A DNA stretch of 64,000 nt from CAZAPG01 sp964486935 (GTDB taxonomy: Bacteria > Chloroflexota > Anaerolineae > 4572-78 > J111), in the NCBI GenBank assembly GCA_964486935.1, contig CAZAPG010000001.1:124001-188000 (forward strand). Direction: 5' to 3'. The notes below the pieces were generated by a model. It was not told where the DNA came from. It worked only from the letters and a program-made list of their open reading frames with translations, and did no database searches. Each line of letters opens with the position of its first letter. Positions within the stretch are counted from its first letter, which is position 1. This document shows, one piece after another, positions 52,550 through 60,875 of the stretch. Both the position numbers and the translations under genes were made by a program.

Positions 52550-53836
52550 ATGGCAAAAAAAGAAACTCAACCCGGCCGAGCACCCACCCGAAGGCAGCTT
52601 GCCCTTTCCCGTAGAGAAAAAGAGCAATTGCGCTTGTTCTATATGGGGTTGGGGTTGGTGGCAATTCTGGTTGTTATTGTTTTAGGCTTTGGCCTAGCCC
52701 AAACTTACATCATCGAGCCAAACTCGCCGGTGGCCGTTGTCAACGGTACAGAAATAACCACCGGCCAATACCGCGACCGGGTGCGGTATGAGCGTTTTAT
52801 TTTAGAAGACCAGCTCCAGCAAATATCCAGCCAACTGGCCACCCTGCCGGCCAGCCAGGAAGAGGAAGACCAGTTTACCCAACTGGTCAGAAATCAGTAC
52901 CAACAGATGGCCAACCAGTTGGCCCAGCAGCGTAACGTGGTCGACCGCCAAACGCTCGACCTGATGATTATAGAGGAACTGATGCAAACCGAAGCCGAAC
53001 GGCGCGGTATCACCGTTTCCGACGAAGAAGTAACCGAGGCCATCAACCGCTTTTTGGCTACCGGTGAAGGTGGTTTAACCCAGGCAGCCGCGCAAGAAAC
53101 CAGCACCGCCCGCGTTAACGCCACGGCTACAGCAGCGCTGTGGACGCCTACCCCAACCTTGACACCTTCACCCACGCTCACCACTACCCAACAAATTACA
53201 CCCACCGCCACTCCCGCCGATACGCCCACGCCCGCGCCCACCCCCACATTAAACATCATTAGCGCAGACACCCTGTCAACCCAGTATCAAAACTGGCTTA
53301 ACACCCTGGCCGAGCAGGCCGAGATTAACGAGTCCACCTACCGCGCCATCATTCGCCAAAATGTGCTGCGCGACAAGCTGGGCGACGCGCTGGCCGAAGA
53401 AGTCCCCACAATGGCCGAACAAGCCCGCGCCCGGCACATACTGGTTGAAACCGAAGAAGAAGCTCGGGATGCGATAGCCCGGCTGGAGGCCGGCGAAGAT
53501 TTTGCTGCCTTGGCCGAAGAGCTATCAATTGACACCGCCAGCGCCGTTCAAGGCGGAGACCTGGGTTTTGTGCCCCAGGGGCAATTTGTCCCCGCCGTAG
53601 ACGAAGCAATTTTTAGCCTGCCCATCGGAGAAATCAGCGAGCCAATAGAAACCCAATTTGGCTGGCACGTGGTAGAAGTGCTAGAGCGCGAAGAGCGCGA
53701 GTTATCGCCGGCAGATTACAGCCGCCAACAGCGCCAGGCGCTAAGTGATTGGGCCACCCAGGCCCGCGAAGAGGCCCGGGTTGAAGATTTGTGGACGCCC
53801 GAAAAAGCGCCTCCCGACCCGCTTTTGGGGCCGTAA
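52550..53836 (+). CDS. Membrane-anchored peptidyl-prolyl isomerase, PpiC/SurA type
   Basis: 428 residues; GAGGA site before the ATG. A basic N-terminus and one membrane helix (about 30-52) place the rest outside. A SurA-N-like chaperone region (VAVVNGTEITTGQY; LMIIEELMQTEAERRG) is split by a Thr/Pro-rich linker (about 198-236). It resumes with NESTYRAIIRQNVLRDKL and is followed by a parvulin domain (about 285-385; ARHILVETEEEA, GGDLGFVPQGQ, TQFGWHVVEVLE). It should help fold exported proteins. The linker resembles that of the Ser/Thr kinase at 45242. Confidence 0.92.
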   Translation: MAKKETQPGRAPTRRQLALSRREKEQLRLFYMGLGLVAILVVIVLGFGLAQTYIIEPNSPVAVVNGTEITTGQYRDRVRYERFILEDQLQQISSQLATLPASQEEEDQFTQLVRNQYQQMANQLAQQRNVVDRQTLDLMIIEELMQTEAERRGITVSDEEVTEAINRFLATGEGGLTQAAAQETSTARVNATATAALWTPTPTLTPSPTLTTTQQITPTATPADTPTPAPTPTLNIISADTLSTQYQNWLNTLAEQAEINESTYRAIIRQNVLRDKLGDALAEEVPTMAEQARARHILVETEEEARDAIARLEAGEDFAALAEELSIDTASAVQGGDLGFVPQGQFVPAVDEAIFSLPIGEISEPIETQFGWHVVEVLEREERELSPADYSRQQRQALSDWATQAREEARVEDLWTPEKAPPDPLLGP

Positions 53837-53930
53837 CTCCGCAAAACTTGCCGCTTCAAAAAGCTTAAAAGCACGTCCTTAATAATCTGATAAACCTAAA
53901 TTCCCACTTTCGATTTGCCGTGAATTATGG

Positions 53931-53936
53931 TATAAT
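53931..53936 (+). promoter_or_regulatory. Extended -10 promoter of the second anti-sigma/antagonist operon
   Basis: TATAAT preceded by TGG (extended -10). The -35 region 17 bp upstream (TTTCGA) is weak. The start codon is 33 bp downstream. Confidence 0.6.
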
Positions 53937-53968
53937 CGACTAGCCTTAAGAACTGGAAGGAGACGGGC

Positions 53969-54481
53969 ATGAGCCCACAAAGCAATAGGGTTGTGGAACT
54001 TAAAATTCCCAGTGAGCTTGGCTACGAAAAAATAGCCAGAGAAGCTGTGGCAACCGTTGCTTCCCGCCTAAATTTTGGCACAGATAAAATTGAGGACATT
54101 AAAACCGCCATCAGCGAGGCCTGTACCAACGCCATTCGCTATGGCAGCGGCTCAGATGCCCGCATGAAAGTTGTGGTTATCCTCACCGCCGACGATGACA
54201 AACTGGATATCCTGATTAAAGACCCTGGGGCCAGCGGAGCGCCTCCCCGAGATATTAATATCCCCGATATTAACGGTATGGTTGCCGGAGAAAAACGCCT
54301 GGGTGGAATGGGATTGTACATTATTAAAGAGTTAGTAGATGAAGCAGGCTTTGTTGAAAGTGATGAAGAAGATGATGGCAACCAATTTAGAATGGTTATC
54401 TATCGCGTTGAGGGAGATGACAACAAATCCGAGGCATCAGGAGCGCAGTCTGTGACAACGGAGGCACAACATAATGAGTGA
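53969..54481 (+). CDS. Anti-sigma factor / serine kinase, RsbW-type HATPase (second copy)
   Basis: 170 residues; AAGGAG site before the ATG. The GHKL motifs are the N box SEACTNAIRYG, the G1 box KDPGASG and the G2 box LGGMGLYII. A roughly 20-residue polar, acidic C-terminal tail (DDNKSEASG onward) is longer than in the 43407 copy. The gene overlaps the STAS gene downstream by 8 bp, so kinase and antagonist are co-translated in the order kinase then antagonist. No sigma factor gene is nearby. The two HATPases in the window are diverged, so cross-talk between pairs is not evident. Confidence 0.9.
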   Translation: MSPQSNRVVELKIPSELGYEKIAREAVATVASRLNFGTDKIEDIKTAISEACTNAIRYGSGSDARMKVVVILTADDDKLDILIKDPGASGAPPRDINIPDINGMVAGEKRLGGMGLYIIKELVDEAGFVESDEEDDGNQFRMVIYRVEGDDNKSEASGAQSVTTEAQHNE

Positions 54482-54836
54482 TGAAATTCAAGTCGTAGTT
54501 CGCGGCGAAAGTAAAGCAACTGTTATCGACTTGATTGGTGACGTAACCACCTTTGCCGAAGAGTCTATCAACCAGGCCTACCAAAGCGCGTCGGCCGATG
54601 GCGCTGAAAATATCATTTTTAACTTTCGCGAAAACGACTACATTAACAGCGCCGGTATTGCCATTTTAATTGGCGTAGTTACCGAAGCCCGCAAACGAGA
54701 CCAAAAACTACTGATGACCGGCCTGAGCGCCCACTTTCAAAAAATTTTTCGGATGGTTGGCCTAACCCAATACGCCGACCTGTACCCCTCGGTTGAAGAG
54801 GCCCTGGCCTCGCTTAACGGCGATGCCGCCGGCTAA
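54474..54836 (+). CDS. STAS-domain anti-sigma factor antagonist (second copy)
   Basis: 120 residues. The start overlaps the HATPase stop by 8 bp, with GGAGG 8-10 bases upstream. NDYINSAGIAILIGVV holds the phosphorylatable Ser region, and LSAHFQKIFRMVGLTQYADLYPSVEEAL is a typical C-terminal helix pair. It should bind the 53969 kinase in its unphosphorylated form. A strong terminator follows. Confidence 0.9.
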   Translation: MSDEIQVVVRGESKATVIDLIGDVTTFAEESINQAYQSASADGAENIIFNFRENDYINSAGIAILIGVVTEARKRDQKLLMTGLSAHFQKIFRMVGLTQYADLYPSVEEALASLNGDAAG

Positions 54837-54862
54837 CCAGAAGATTTATTTCCAAACACTAC

Positions 54863-54896
54863 AAAGCCACACCTGCGCGTGTGGCTTTTAATTTTT
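54863..54896. terminator. Bidirectional intrinsic terminator between STAS and truD genes
   Basis: Perfect 10-bp stem AAAGCCACAC (54863-54872) and GTGTGGCTTT (54879-54888) followed by TAATTTTT on the plus strand. A shorter T run (TTTGTAG) follows on the minus side. It overlaps the truD stop codon. Confidence 0.85.
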
Positions 54897-56078
54897 CATT
54901 ACCTCGGCCATAACGGTGGTGGCATATGTGCCCGGCTCTAACTCAAACGCAACCATCAGGCCGTCATCCCACCACACCTTCACCTGCGCTAATTTAAAGC
55001 GATAGGGCCGCCTCGCCCCCCGAATTTTCAAGCCCGGTACATTGAAATCATCCGGCAAAAGGCTATAGCCAGCCAACATTGCTTGCTCTCTTTGGCCGGG
55101 TTGCCCCTGGGCCAATAGCGTTTTTGGCCCAAATAAAGGCCCGGAAGGGCTAATTTCAAATGTGTCGGCGCGGGGCTGCTCAAGGGCGGCATCTTCTACA
55201 ATAAACGCGGCCCCCTTGCCGTGAATGTAGGCCACATCTCCGTTTTCAAGCTGGCCAAGCCTGTCAAGCCGGTTAACCAGCAGGGCATTAAACAGCTCTG
55301 CCTGAAAGGCCGATACAAAAAAGCCTTTTAGCTTTTTATTTAACGCTCTAAAAGCAACGTTTGGCTGCCCGTTAGATTTAACAATTGCCTCAAGCACCCA
55401 CCGCTCATCGGCAAGTTGCCGGGGCCAGCAGGCCAAAGCCTCGGCCCATTGGCCTTCATCAATAAGCTGGCGGGCCGCCTGAATGTGCGGCGCTTCGTGC
55501 GGCTGGGGGCGCCCCAGAAACTCGGCCACAAACTCGGCGGCGTTGCCTCTAATTAGCAACTCGCCCAACCGGCCTGTATTTCCCCGGTTGCCAAAGCGCT
55601 GCTCGCCAAAAAAGTTAGGGACGCCCTGCTGGCACAGGGCCTCTAAAATAGCTTTGGCCTGCGGCGTAACGGTGGGGTCAACGTCTCGAACCCTGATGAT
55701 AAAGCGATTGCCGGCCAGGTGGCCGGTGCGTAACTTGTTGTGATGTCGGGAAACCCCCAGAATTTTGATGTTGGGTAAATTCAGGGCTTCCACGGCGGCG
55801 GGGTCAACGTTGTCAATGGAAATTGTTTGACGTGTTACCGCCTGGGCATCCTTTAGCCCGGCATAGCCAATGGCCCCCGTAGAGATGTTGAGCGCGCGCG
55901 CAATTTGTTTGGCAGCGGCAGGCGTTGCCAGCCGCCTTTTTTCTATGAGGGCATAAACGTGCTGGCCTTCTCCGGCGGGGGGGTAAAGAGGAATCTCTTC
56001 TACAAAAAAATCTTCCGGTTTAACTTTAAGCTGGCCGCCAATTCCGGGCAGCTTGGCGGTAAGATAAGGGAGTGGCAT
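54888..56078 (-). CDS. truD: tRNA pseudouridine(13) synthase
   Basis: 396 residues. The catalytic Asp77 lies in GYAGLKDAQAVTRQ; KVKPEDFFVEEIPLYPPAGEG, SRHHNKLRTGHLAGN, NFFGEQRFGN and the insert domain (IQAARQLIDEGQWAEAL) are all in the expected order. It modifies U13 of tRNA-Glu in bacteria. It follows a pentapeptide-repeat gene by 3 bp, so the two probably share the promoter at 56649-56676. Confidence 0.96.
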   Translation of the reverse strand: MPLPYLTAKLPGIGGQLKVKPEDFFVEEIPLYPPAGEGQHVYALIEKRRLATPAAAKQIARALNISTGAIGYAGLKDAQAVTRQTISIDNVDPAAVEALNLPNIKILGVSRHHNKLRTGHLAGNRFIIRVRDVDPTVTPQAKAILEALCQQGVPNFFGEQRFGNRGNTGRLGELLIRGNAAEFVAEFLGRPQPHEAPHIQAARQLIDEGQWAEALACWPRQLADERWVLEAIVKSNGQPNVAFRALNKKLKGFFVSAFQAELFNALLVNRLDRLGQLENGDVAYIHGKGAAFIVEDAALEQPRADTFEISPSGPLFGPKTLLAQGQPGQREQAMLAGYSLLPDDFNVPGLKIRGARRPYRFKLAQVKVWWDDGLMVAFELEPGTYATTVMAEVMKN

Positions 56079-56081
56079 AAT

Positions 56082-56603
56082 TCAGGCTGGCTCATCGTTG
56101 CCAGATTGACCAAATATTGTGCCGTTGGGCAACACAGTTCCTTCAAGCCGGGCTTCTTCTAAATTGGCCTTCCACCACAACTTGCCGGGGTTGCTATCCT
56201 TAAGATTGGCGTTTTTTAGATTTGCCCCATCAAAATTAGCCCCGGAAATATTAGCGCCGCTCAGGTTGACTCCTTCAAGATTGGCCCAGCGTAAATCTGC
56301 GCCGCTTAAATTTGCGCCGCGCAATAATGCGCCTCTAAAGTCGACACCTTTTAAATTTGCCTTAGAAAGGTCGGCTTCCTTTAAATTTGTTTGGCGCAAA
56401 TTGGCGGCGCTGAAAATGGCGCGCTTTAGAATGGATTTTTCAAAATTGCAGCCGGCTAAGTTTGCGCCTTCAAAATTGATGCCGGTCAGCCTTCGTTTAG
56501 AAAGGTCCTCTGCTTCAATGATAACGTTTCTAAAATCTTTGTCGCCTCGCTGGTAACGCCGGATGATTTCTTCTGCGGATTTCTTGTTTCTGGGTGCTCT
56601 CAT
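56082..56603 (-). CDS. Pentapeptide-repeat protein
   Basis: 173 residues. About 20 pentapeptide units of the A(D/N)LXX type run from about residue 45 to 140 (GANLAGCNFEKSILKRAIF region, SGADLRWANLEGVNLSGANI region). They should form a right-handed quadrilateral helix. The N-terminal 35 residues are basic and polar and lack a signal peptide, so the protein is probably cytoplasmic. Some pentapeptide proteins mimic DNA and protect gyrase; nothing here identifies such a role. It forms an operon with truD. No clear ribosome site is seen. Confidence 0.9.
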   Translation of the reverse strand: MRAPRNKKSAEEIIRRYQRGDKDFRNVIIEAEDLSKRRLTGINFEGANLAGCNFEKSILKRAIFSAANLRQTNLKEADLSKANLKGVDFRGALLRGANLSGADLRWANLEGVNLSGANISGANFDGANLKNANLKDSNPGKLWWKANLEEARLEGTVLPNGTIFGQSGNDEPA

Positions 56604-56648
56604 GAGAATATGTCAACTTACAGTGGATTTTTTGTATTACTGTAGCAA

Positions 56649-56676
56649 ATTATAATCTACTTAAGTGTATACGCAA
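56649..56676 (-). promoter_or_regulatory. Sigma-70-type promoter of the pentapeptide-truD operon
   Basis: On the minus strand: TTGCGT (56671-56676), a 16-bp spacer and TATAAT (56649-56654). The start codon is at 56603. Confidence 0.65.
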
Positions 56677-56707
56677 GATTGGTTTGACATACCGGCTTAA
56701 AGCGTCG

Positions 56708-56740
56708 ATAAAATAAAAACAGGCCGGCTTGAGGCCGGCC
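56708..56740 (-). terminator. Intrinsic terminator after the YccF gene
   Basis: On the minus strand a perfect 7-bp GC stem (GGCCGGC/GCCGGCC, 56722-56740) is followed by TGTTTTTATTTT. Confidence 0.82.
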
Positions 56741-56762
56741 CGGAGTAAAATGTGGGTCTAGT

Positions 56763-57131
56763 TTACCGCAAGTGCTGTCCAAAGGGAAACAGAGCCAGGG
56801 GAATAAGCTTGATGTGCTGCACGGCAAATGGAAGACCAACGATGGTGATAGCCAGAATTGCCGCCGAACTCAGGTGCAGCATGGCAATTTCCCAGCCAAA
56901 CAGCACCAGCCACAAAATATTAAATACCACATACATGGCGCTGCCGCTTTCGGGGTCTGTTTCCAGTTGCTTGCCAAAGGGGGCCATACTGGCCAGGCCA
57001 AGCTTGATTGATTGAATTCCAAATGGAATGCCAATAATCGTCAGACAGGTTGCCAGCCCGCCCAAAATGTAACCCAGGGCGGCAAAAAACCCGCCAAATA
57101 CAAGCCAGATAATATTGCCTAAAAGTGACAT
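56763..57131 (-). CDS. YccF (DUF307) family membrane protein
   Basis: 122 residues from the ATG at 57131, chosen because TGGAGG lies 6-7 bases upstream; an ATG nine codons earlier lacks a site. Two related halves each contain a hydrophobic hairpin and a short loop (GIPFGIQSIKLGLASMAPFG and GLPFAVQHIKLIPLALFPFG), the duplicated signature of the YccF family. It is a small inner-membrane protein of unknown function. Its own terminator follows at 56708-56740. Confidence 0.92.
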   Translation of the reverse strand: MSLLGNIIWLVFGGFFAALGYILGGLATCLTIIGIPFGIQSIKLGLASMAPFGKQLETDPESGSAMYVVFNILWLVLFGWEIAMLHLSSAAILAITIVGLPFAVQHIKLIPLALFPFGQHLR

Positions 57132-57231
57132 CAAAAACCTCCATTGATCAAAACACATTATTGAATTGCTTCTATTCTTCTATACGCAATAAACCACATT
57201 GAGTTGCAGCCGTTTTTCGGCAACTACTCCA

Positions 57232-57262
57232 GACCTCAAAGGTTTCAAAAACCTTTGAGGTC
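57232..57262. repeat. Palindromic intergenic repeat (GACCTCAAAGGTTT type)
   Basis: Perfect 14-bp stem GACCTCAAAGGTTT and AAACCTTTGAGGTC with a 3-base loop, followed by TTCATTGG. It is related to the hairpin at 60259-60284 (which has TCTTCATCTGG after the stem) and in style to the inner arms of the type C element. It lies in the 290-bp gap between the YccF and rel genes, upstream of the rel promoter. Confidence 0.72.
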
Positions 57263-57300
57263 TTCATTGGACCAGAAACAGCTTGTTTTTTGGCAAGCAA

Positions 57301-57328
57301 TTGTCAGGCCAAAAAACGGCGGTATAAT
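57301..57328 (+). promoter_or_regulatory. Sigma-70-type promoter of the rel gene
   Basis: TTGTCA (57301-57306), a 16-bp spacer and TATAAT (57323-57328). An AT-rich leader of about 90 bp follows before the ATG at 57422. Confidence 0.75.
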
Positions 57329-57421
57329 GGATAATCATTTTTTATCATTGGTGAATTTTTGAAAATCAATATACTATCAACAATACTAATTTTTACGCCG
57401 ATAATGAATTAGGGACTTTTT

Positions 57422-59638
57422 ATGGTTGCTGTAAAATCTGAAATTACCACGCAAGATGCCCTCCATTACGAAGGTTGGCTGCAATCCATCGCCGAAGGAC
57501 GCACCGGCGCCGAGGTTGAATTTATTCGCCGCGCCTGCGAGGTGGCTCAAAAAGCGCATCATGGGCAGTATCGAGCGTCGGGAGAACCATATTTTCAACA
57601 CTCCCTGTCAGTCGCCAATATTTTGGCCGAACTCCGGCTGGATTACGAAACTATCGCCGCCGCCATTTTACACGACGTTTTAGAAGACACCTCTATCACC
57701 ATCAGAGAGTTGGAAAAAGAATTTGGCTCCACCGTTGCCAAACTGGTCGATGGCGTGACCAAAATGGGCCAGATTCAGGAGTTTCGCGGGCAGAGCAAAA
57801 AGAGTAAAAAAGAGCAGGCCCAGGCCGAAAGTTTGCGTAAAATGTTTCTGGCGATGGTTGACGACATCAGAGTGGTGCTGATTAAGCTGGCCGACCGCAC
57901 CCACAATATGCGCACCCTGCACCACTTGAGAGAGGATAAACGCCGCCGCATTGCCCAGGAAACTATGGAGATTTTTGCCCCCCTGGCCAACCGGCTGGGC
58001 ATTTGGCAAATTAAGTGGGAACTGGAAGACCTGGCCTTTCGCTATAATCAGCCGGAACTCTACAAGCAAATTGCCAAAATGGTTGATGAACGACGCATCA
58101 ACCGCGAAAAATATATTGCCGCCGTGGTCGACAAGCTAAGAAAAGAGTTGCGTCTGCGCGGCATCGAGGCCGATGTGACCGGTCGCCCCAAGCATATCTA
58201 CAGCATCTGGCGCAAAATGAAGCGCAAAGGCGTGGATTTTGACCAGATTCACGACGTCCGCGCCGTGCGGGTGCTGGTAAATACCGAAGCTGACTGTTAC
58301 GCCACCCTGGGCATTGTCCATACCCTGTGGCGGCCCATCCCCGGCGAGTTTGACGATTACATTGCCGCGCCCAAAGATAACCTGTATCAATCGCTGCACA
58401 CCGCCGTCATCGGCCCCGAGGGCAGAACCATTGAGGTGCAGATTAGAACCTATGAAATGCACCAAAATGCCGAACTGGGCGTGGCTGCTCACTGGCGCTA
58501 CAAAGAAAACGCCAGGTCCGACCCCGGCTTTGACGCCAAAATCAATTGGCTGCGCTCGCTAATGGAATGGAAAGACGATGTAGTTGATGCCCGTGAGTTT
58601 GTAGACCAGGTTAAAGCCGAAGTGTTCCAGGAGCGCGTTCACGTGCTTACCCCCAACGGCGATGTGATTGACCTGCCCGCCGGGGCTACGCCCATCGATT
58701 TTGCCTATTACATTCACACCGAAGTTGGGCATCGCTGCCGGGGGGCCAAGGTCAATGGCCGCATTGTGCCCCTTAACCACCAGCTTAAAAATGGCGAGCA
58801 GGTAGAAATTCTTACCGCCAAACGCGGCGGCCCCAGCCGAGACTGGATTAACCCTCACCTGGGCTACATTAAAACCTCTCGCGCCCGCTCAAAGGTGCGC
58901 CACTGGTTTAAATACCAAAATTACGAAGAAAATGTAGCGCACGGCCGCACCACCCTTGAGCGAGAACTACGCCGGTTGGGCCTGTCGGACATTAATTTTG
59001 AAAAACTGGCCCGCCAGTTCCATTTTAATCGGGTTGATGACTTTTTGGCCGCCATTGGCCGCAACGATATCAACACCACCCAAATCGTCACCACTATCAA
59101 AGAAGTGGTCGAGTCGGCGGAGCCTACCGAAAAAGAAGAGTGGCAATTGCTGGTGCCGCTAACCCCGCCTATAAAAAAAGAGGTTTCGACCAGCGGCATC
59201 AAAGTGCAGGGGGTGGGCGACCTGCTGACCAACCTGGCCCAATGTTGCCGGCCCGTGCCGGGAGATACCGATATTGTCGGCTACATCACCCGGGGGCGGG
59301 GCGTTACCATTCATCGCAGCGATTGCCCCAACGTGCTGCGTTTGCGCGACAAAGACCCGGAGCGGTTGATTGCCGTTGATTGGGGCTGGCAAGAGAACGC
59401 CACCTACCCGGTTGATGTGCATATTGAAGCCTTTGACCGCCCCGGCCTGTTGCGCGATATCACCTCGGTGGTGGCTAACGAAAATATCAATATGAGTACC
59501 GTTAGCGTGGCCACCAAAAAGAAAGAGCACAAAGCCAATGTGTTTGCCACCCTGGATATTGAAGATATTGACCAGTTAAGCCGCGTGCTGGCTAAAATAG
59601 AGCAGCTTCCCAACATTATAGAAGTGCAAAGGCGTTAA
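57422..59638 (+). CDS. rel: Bifunctional (p)ppGpp synthetase/hydrolase, RelA/SpoT family
   Basis: 738 residues. The HD hydrolase domain is intact (HGQYRASGEPYFQH, His60; LHDVLEDT, His84-Asp85; LADRTHNMRTL), so hydrolysis of (p)ppGpp is expected. The synthetase domain follows (GRPKHIYSIWRKMKRKG, IHDVRAVRVLV, DNLYQSLHTAV, EVQIRTYEMH), then TGS (VLTPNGDVIDLPAGATPIDFA), a helical and zinc-finger-type region (NLAQCCRPVPGD) and a C-terminal ACT domain (DRPGLLRDITSVVANENINM). It is the stringent-response enzyme. A promoter lies at 57301-57328 and a terminator at 59666-59707. AGGGA precedes the ATG by about six bases. Confidence 0.96.
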   Translation: MVAVKSEITTQDALHYEGWLQSIAEGRTGAEVEFIRRACEVAQKAHHGQYRASGEPYFQHSLSVANILAELRLDYETIAAAILHDVLEDTSITIRELEKEFGSTVAKLVDGVTKMGQIQEFRGQSKKSKKEQAQAESLRKMFLAMVDDIRVVLIKLADRTHNMRTLHHLREDKRRRIAQETMEIFAPLANRLGIWQIKWELEDLAFRYNQPELYKQIAKMVDERRINREKYIAAVVDKLRKELRLRGIEADVTGRPKHIYSIWRKMKRKGVDFDQIHDVRAVRVLVNTEADCYATLGIVHTLWRPIPGEFDDYIAAPKDNLYQSLHTAVIGPEGRTIEVQIRTYEMHQNAELGVAAHWRYKENARSDPGFDAKINWLRSLMEWKDDVVDAREFVDQVKAEVFQERVHVLTPNGDVIDLPAGATPIDFAYYIHTEVGHRCRGAKVNGRIVPLNHQLKNGEQVEILTAKRGGPSRDWINPHLGYIKTSRARSKVRHWFKYQNYEENVAHGRTTLERELRRLGLSDINFEKLARQFHFNRVDDFLAAIGRNDINTTQIVTTIKEVVESAEPTEKEEWQLLVPLTPPIKKEVSTSGIKVQGVGDLLTNLAQCCRPVPGDTDIVGYITRGRGVTIHRSDCPNVLRLRDKDPERLIAVDWGWQENATYPVDVHIEAFDRPGLLRDITSVVANENINMSTVSVATKKKEHKANVFATLDIEDIDQLSRVLAKIEQLPNIIEVQRR

Positions 59639-59665
59639 ACGGTAGTTGCGCCTGGTTAAAATAGA

Positions 59666-59707
59666 AAAAGCCTTCGGAGAGCAACTCTCAGAAGGCTTTT
59701 AGTTTTT
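59666..59707 (+). terminator. Intrinsic terminator after rel
   Basis: A long hairpin (AAAAGCCTTC with GAAGGCTTTT; inner GAGAG with CTCTC), 59666-59700, followed by AGTTTTT. Confidence 0.87.
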
Positions 59708-59775
59708 ACCAGCTTCTGTTGACATTAAACACAAAACAGGCTGATAAGACGGTTCAGGCGAATTCCGCTATTGCC

Positions 59776-60162
59776 TTACGCTTCCTGAACGGTGCCATCC
59801 TGGCCGCGCTTGACAACTTTGGAAACGCTTTGCTTGCCTTTTTCCACAACCTCAGCCGCGCTATGTTTGCCTTTTTCTACAACTTCAGCCGCGGTTTGGC
59901 GGCCTTTTTCGTAAGCTACCTTTCCTTTTTCTTGCAGAGCTGAGACCTGTTCTTGAGCGCGATGCCCCATTTCCGCTGCCCGCTGGCGGGCTTCCAGATA
60001 GCCTTCTTCGGCCCAATCTTTGTATTCAAGGCTGCGGTCTCTAATTTGAGCGCGTGTCTCTTCGCCCGATTGAGGGGCCAGCAGTAGCGCCAGCGCAGCG
60101 CCTACCAACCCGCCAATTACCAAACCTGCAAAAAAGGCGGCACCTTCGTTATTGTTTGCCAT
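59776..60162 (-). CDS. YtxH domain protein with C-terminal tandem repeats
   Basis: 128 residues; GGAG site before the ATG. The N-terminal hydrophobic stretch (FFAGLVIGGLVGAALALLLAPQSGEETR) is the YtxH/gas-vesicle-like signature. A long amphipathic helix follows, with an 11-residue repeat near the end (AAEVVEKGKHS, AAEVVEKGKQS, a diverged VSKVVKRGQDG) and upstream KVAYEKGRQTA. Such proteins are membrane-associated and often stress-induced; the molecular role is unknown. It is followed upstream by a second small membrane protein gene on the same strand, as often seen. Confidence 0.88.
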   Translation of the reverse strand: MANNNEGAAFFAGLVIGGLVGAALALLLAPQSGEETRAQIRDRSLEYKDWAEEGYLEARQRAAEMGHRAQEQVSALQEKGKVAYEKGRQTAAEVVEKGKHSAAEVVEKGKQSVSKVVKRGQDGTVQEA

Positions 60163-60258
60163 GCTGTATTACTCCTTTCAATGGTACCTGTACTAAAAAC
60201 TCAATATAACTTTATTGTAATTGACCCTTCGATGAGAGCAAAATGAGCTAATCCAAAA

Positions 60259-60284
60259 CCTAAAGGTTTCTAAAAACCTTTAGG
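60259..60284. repeat. Palindromic intergenic repeat (CCTAAAGGTTT type)
   Basis: Perfect 11-bp stem CCTAAAGGTTT and AAACCTTTAGG with a 4-base loop, followed by GTCTTCATCTGG. It matches the hairpin at 57232-57262 outside the stem, with the stem changed on both sides. Confidence 0.72.
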
Positions 60285-60304
60285 GTCTTCATCTGGGTGT
60301 CAAA

Positions 60305-60775
60305 TTAACTACGTCTGAACAGCGACCGGATAATGACTCGAATGGCCGACACCGTGCTAACGGTTGAAATAACGGGCTGCACTGCGTGGTCGCTAAGAAA
60401 GGTGGTAGTGCCCCGAACGGTGTTTATAGATTCCTGCATTTTGGCCAGCATCGGCCTGATTTCCCGGTCGAGCAGTTGGGTCAAATCGCTCACTTTAATA
60501 ACCAGATAGGCAATAATGACCACCAAAATAATTAACAGCAAAATAATAAAAAATACGCCAATCCCCAAAAAGATAATGAAAATATCGCGTAAAACCGCCG
60601 TGGCTTCGGGATTACTGAACAAAAACCAGCCGATTAAGAGACAAACGATAATGAACGCCAACGCTACAATGGAGCCGATAATAATAGGCCGTTTGTCAAC
60701 GGGTTTGGCCGAAAGTTCGGGCCTGGAATTATTGGCGTTGTCATATCCGTAGGGGGTTATAGAATTTGTAGACAT
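60305..60775 (-). CDS. Small membrane protein, DUF948-like
   Basis: 156 residues, ATG start. Two long hydrophobic segments (about 31-53 and 64-92) are followed by an amphipathic tail (LLDREIRPMLAKMQESINTV, then TTFLSDHAVQPVISTVSTVS). The tail resembles the DUF948/YtxG pattern often encoded beside YtxH proteins, which fits the neighbouring YtxH gene. No enzyme motif is seen. It is probably a general-stress-type envelope protein; this is inference from the pairing. Confidence 0.75.
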   Translation of the reverse strand: MSTNSITPYGYDNANNSRPELSAKPVDKRPIIIGSIVALAFIIVCLLIGWFLFSNPEATAVLRDIFIIFLGIGVFFIILLLIILVVIIAYLVIKVSDLTQLLDREIRPMLAKMQESINTVRGTTTFLSDHAVQPVISTVSTVSAIRVIIRSLFRRS

Positions 60776-60875
60776 TTATGAGACTCTGATTTTTGGGACG
60801 CATCCCAAATTTCTTGTCATTTTAACATACTATCATCTTCTAAGAAAATTACAGCCGGGTGCATTAATTGTTTCT

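Noticed and set aside
60791..60808. TTTGGGA/TCCCAAA hairpin upstream of the 60305-60775 gene
   Set aside because: Short stem with no clear T run in the direction of transcription; left uncalled.
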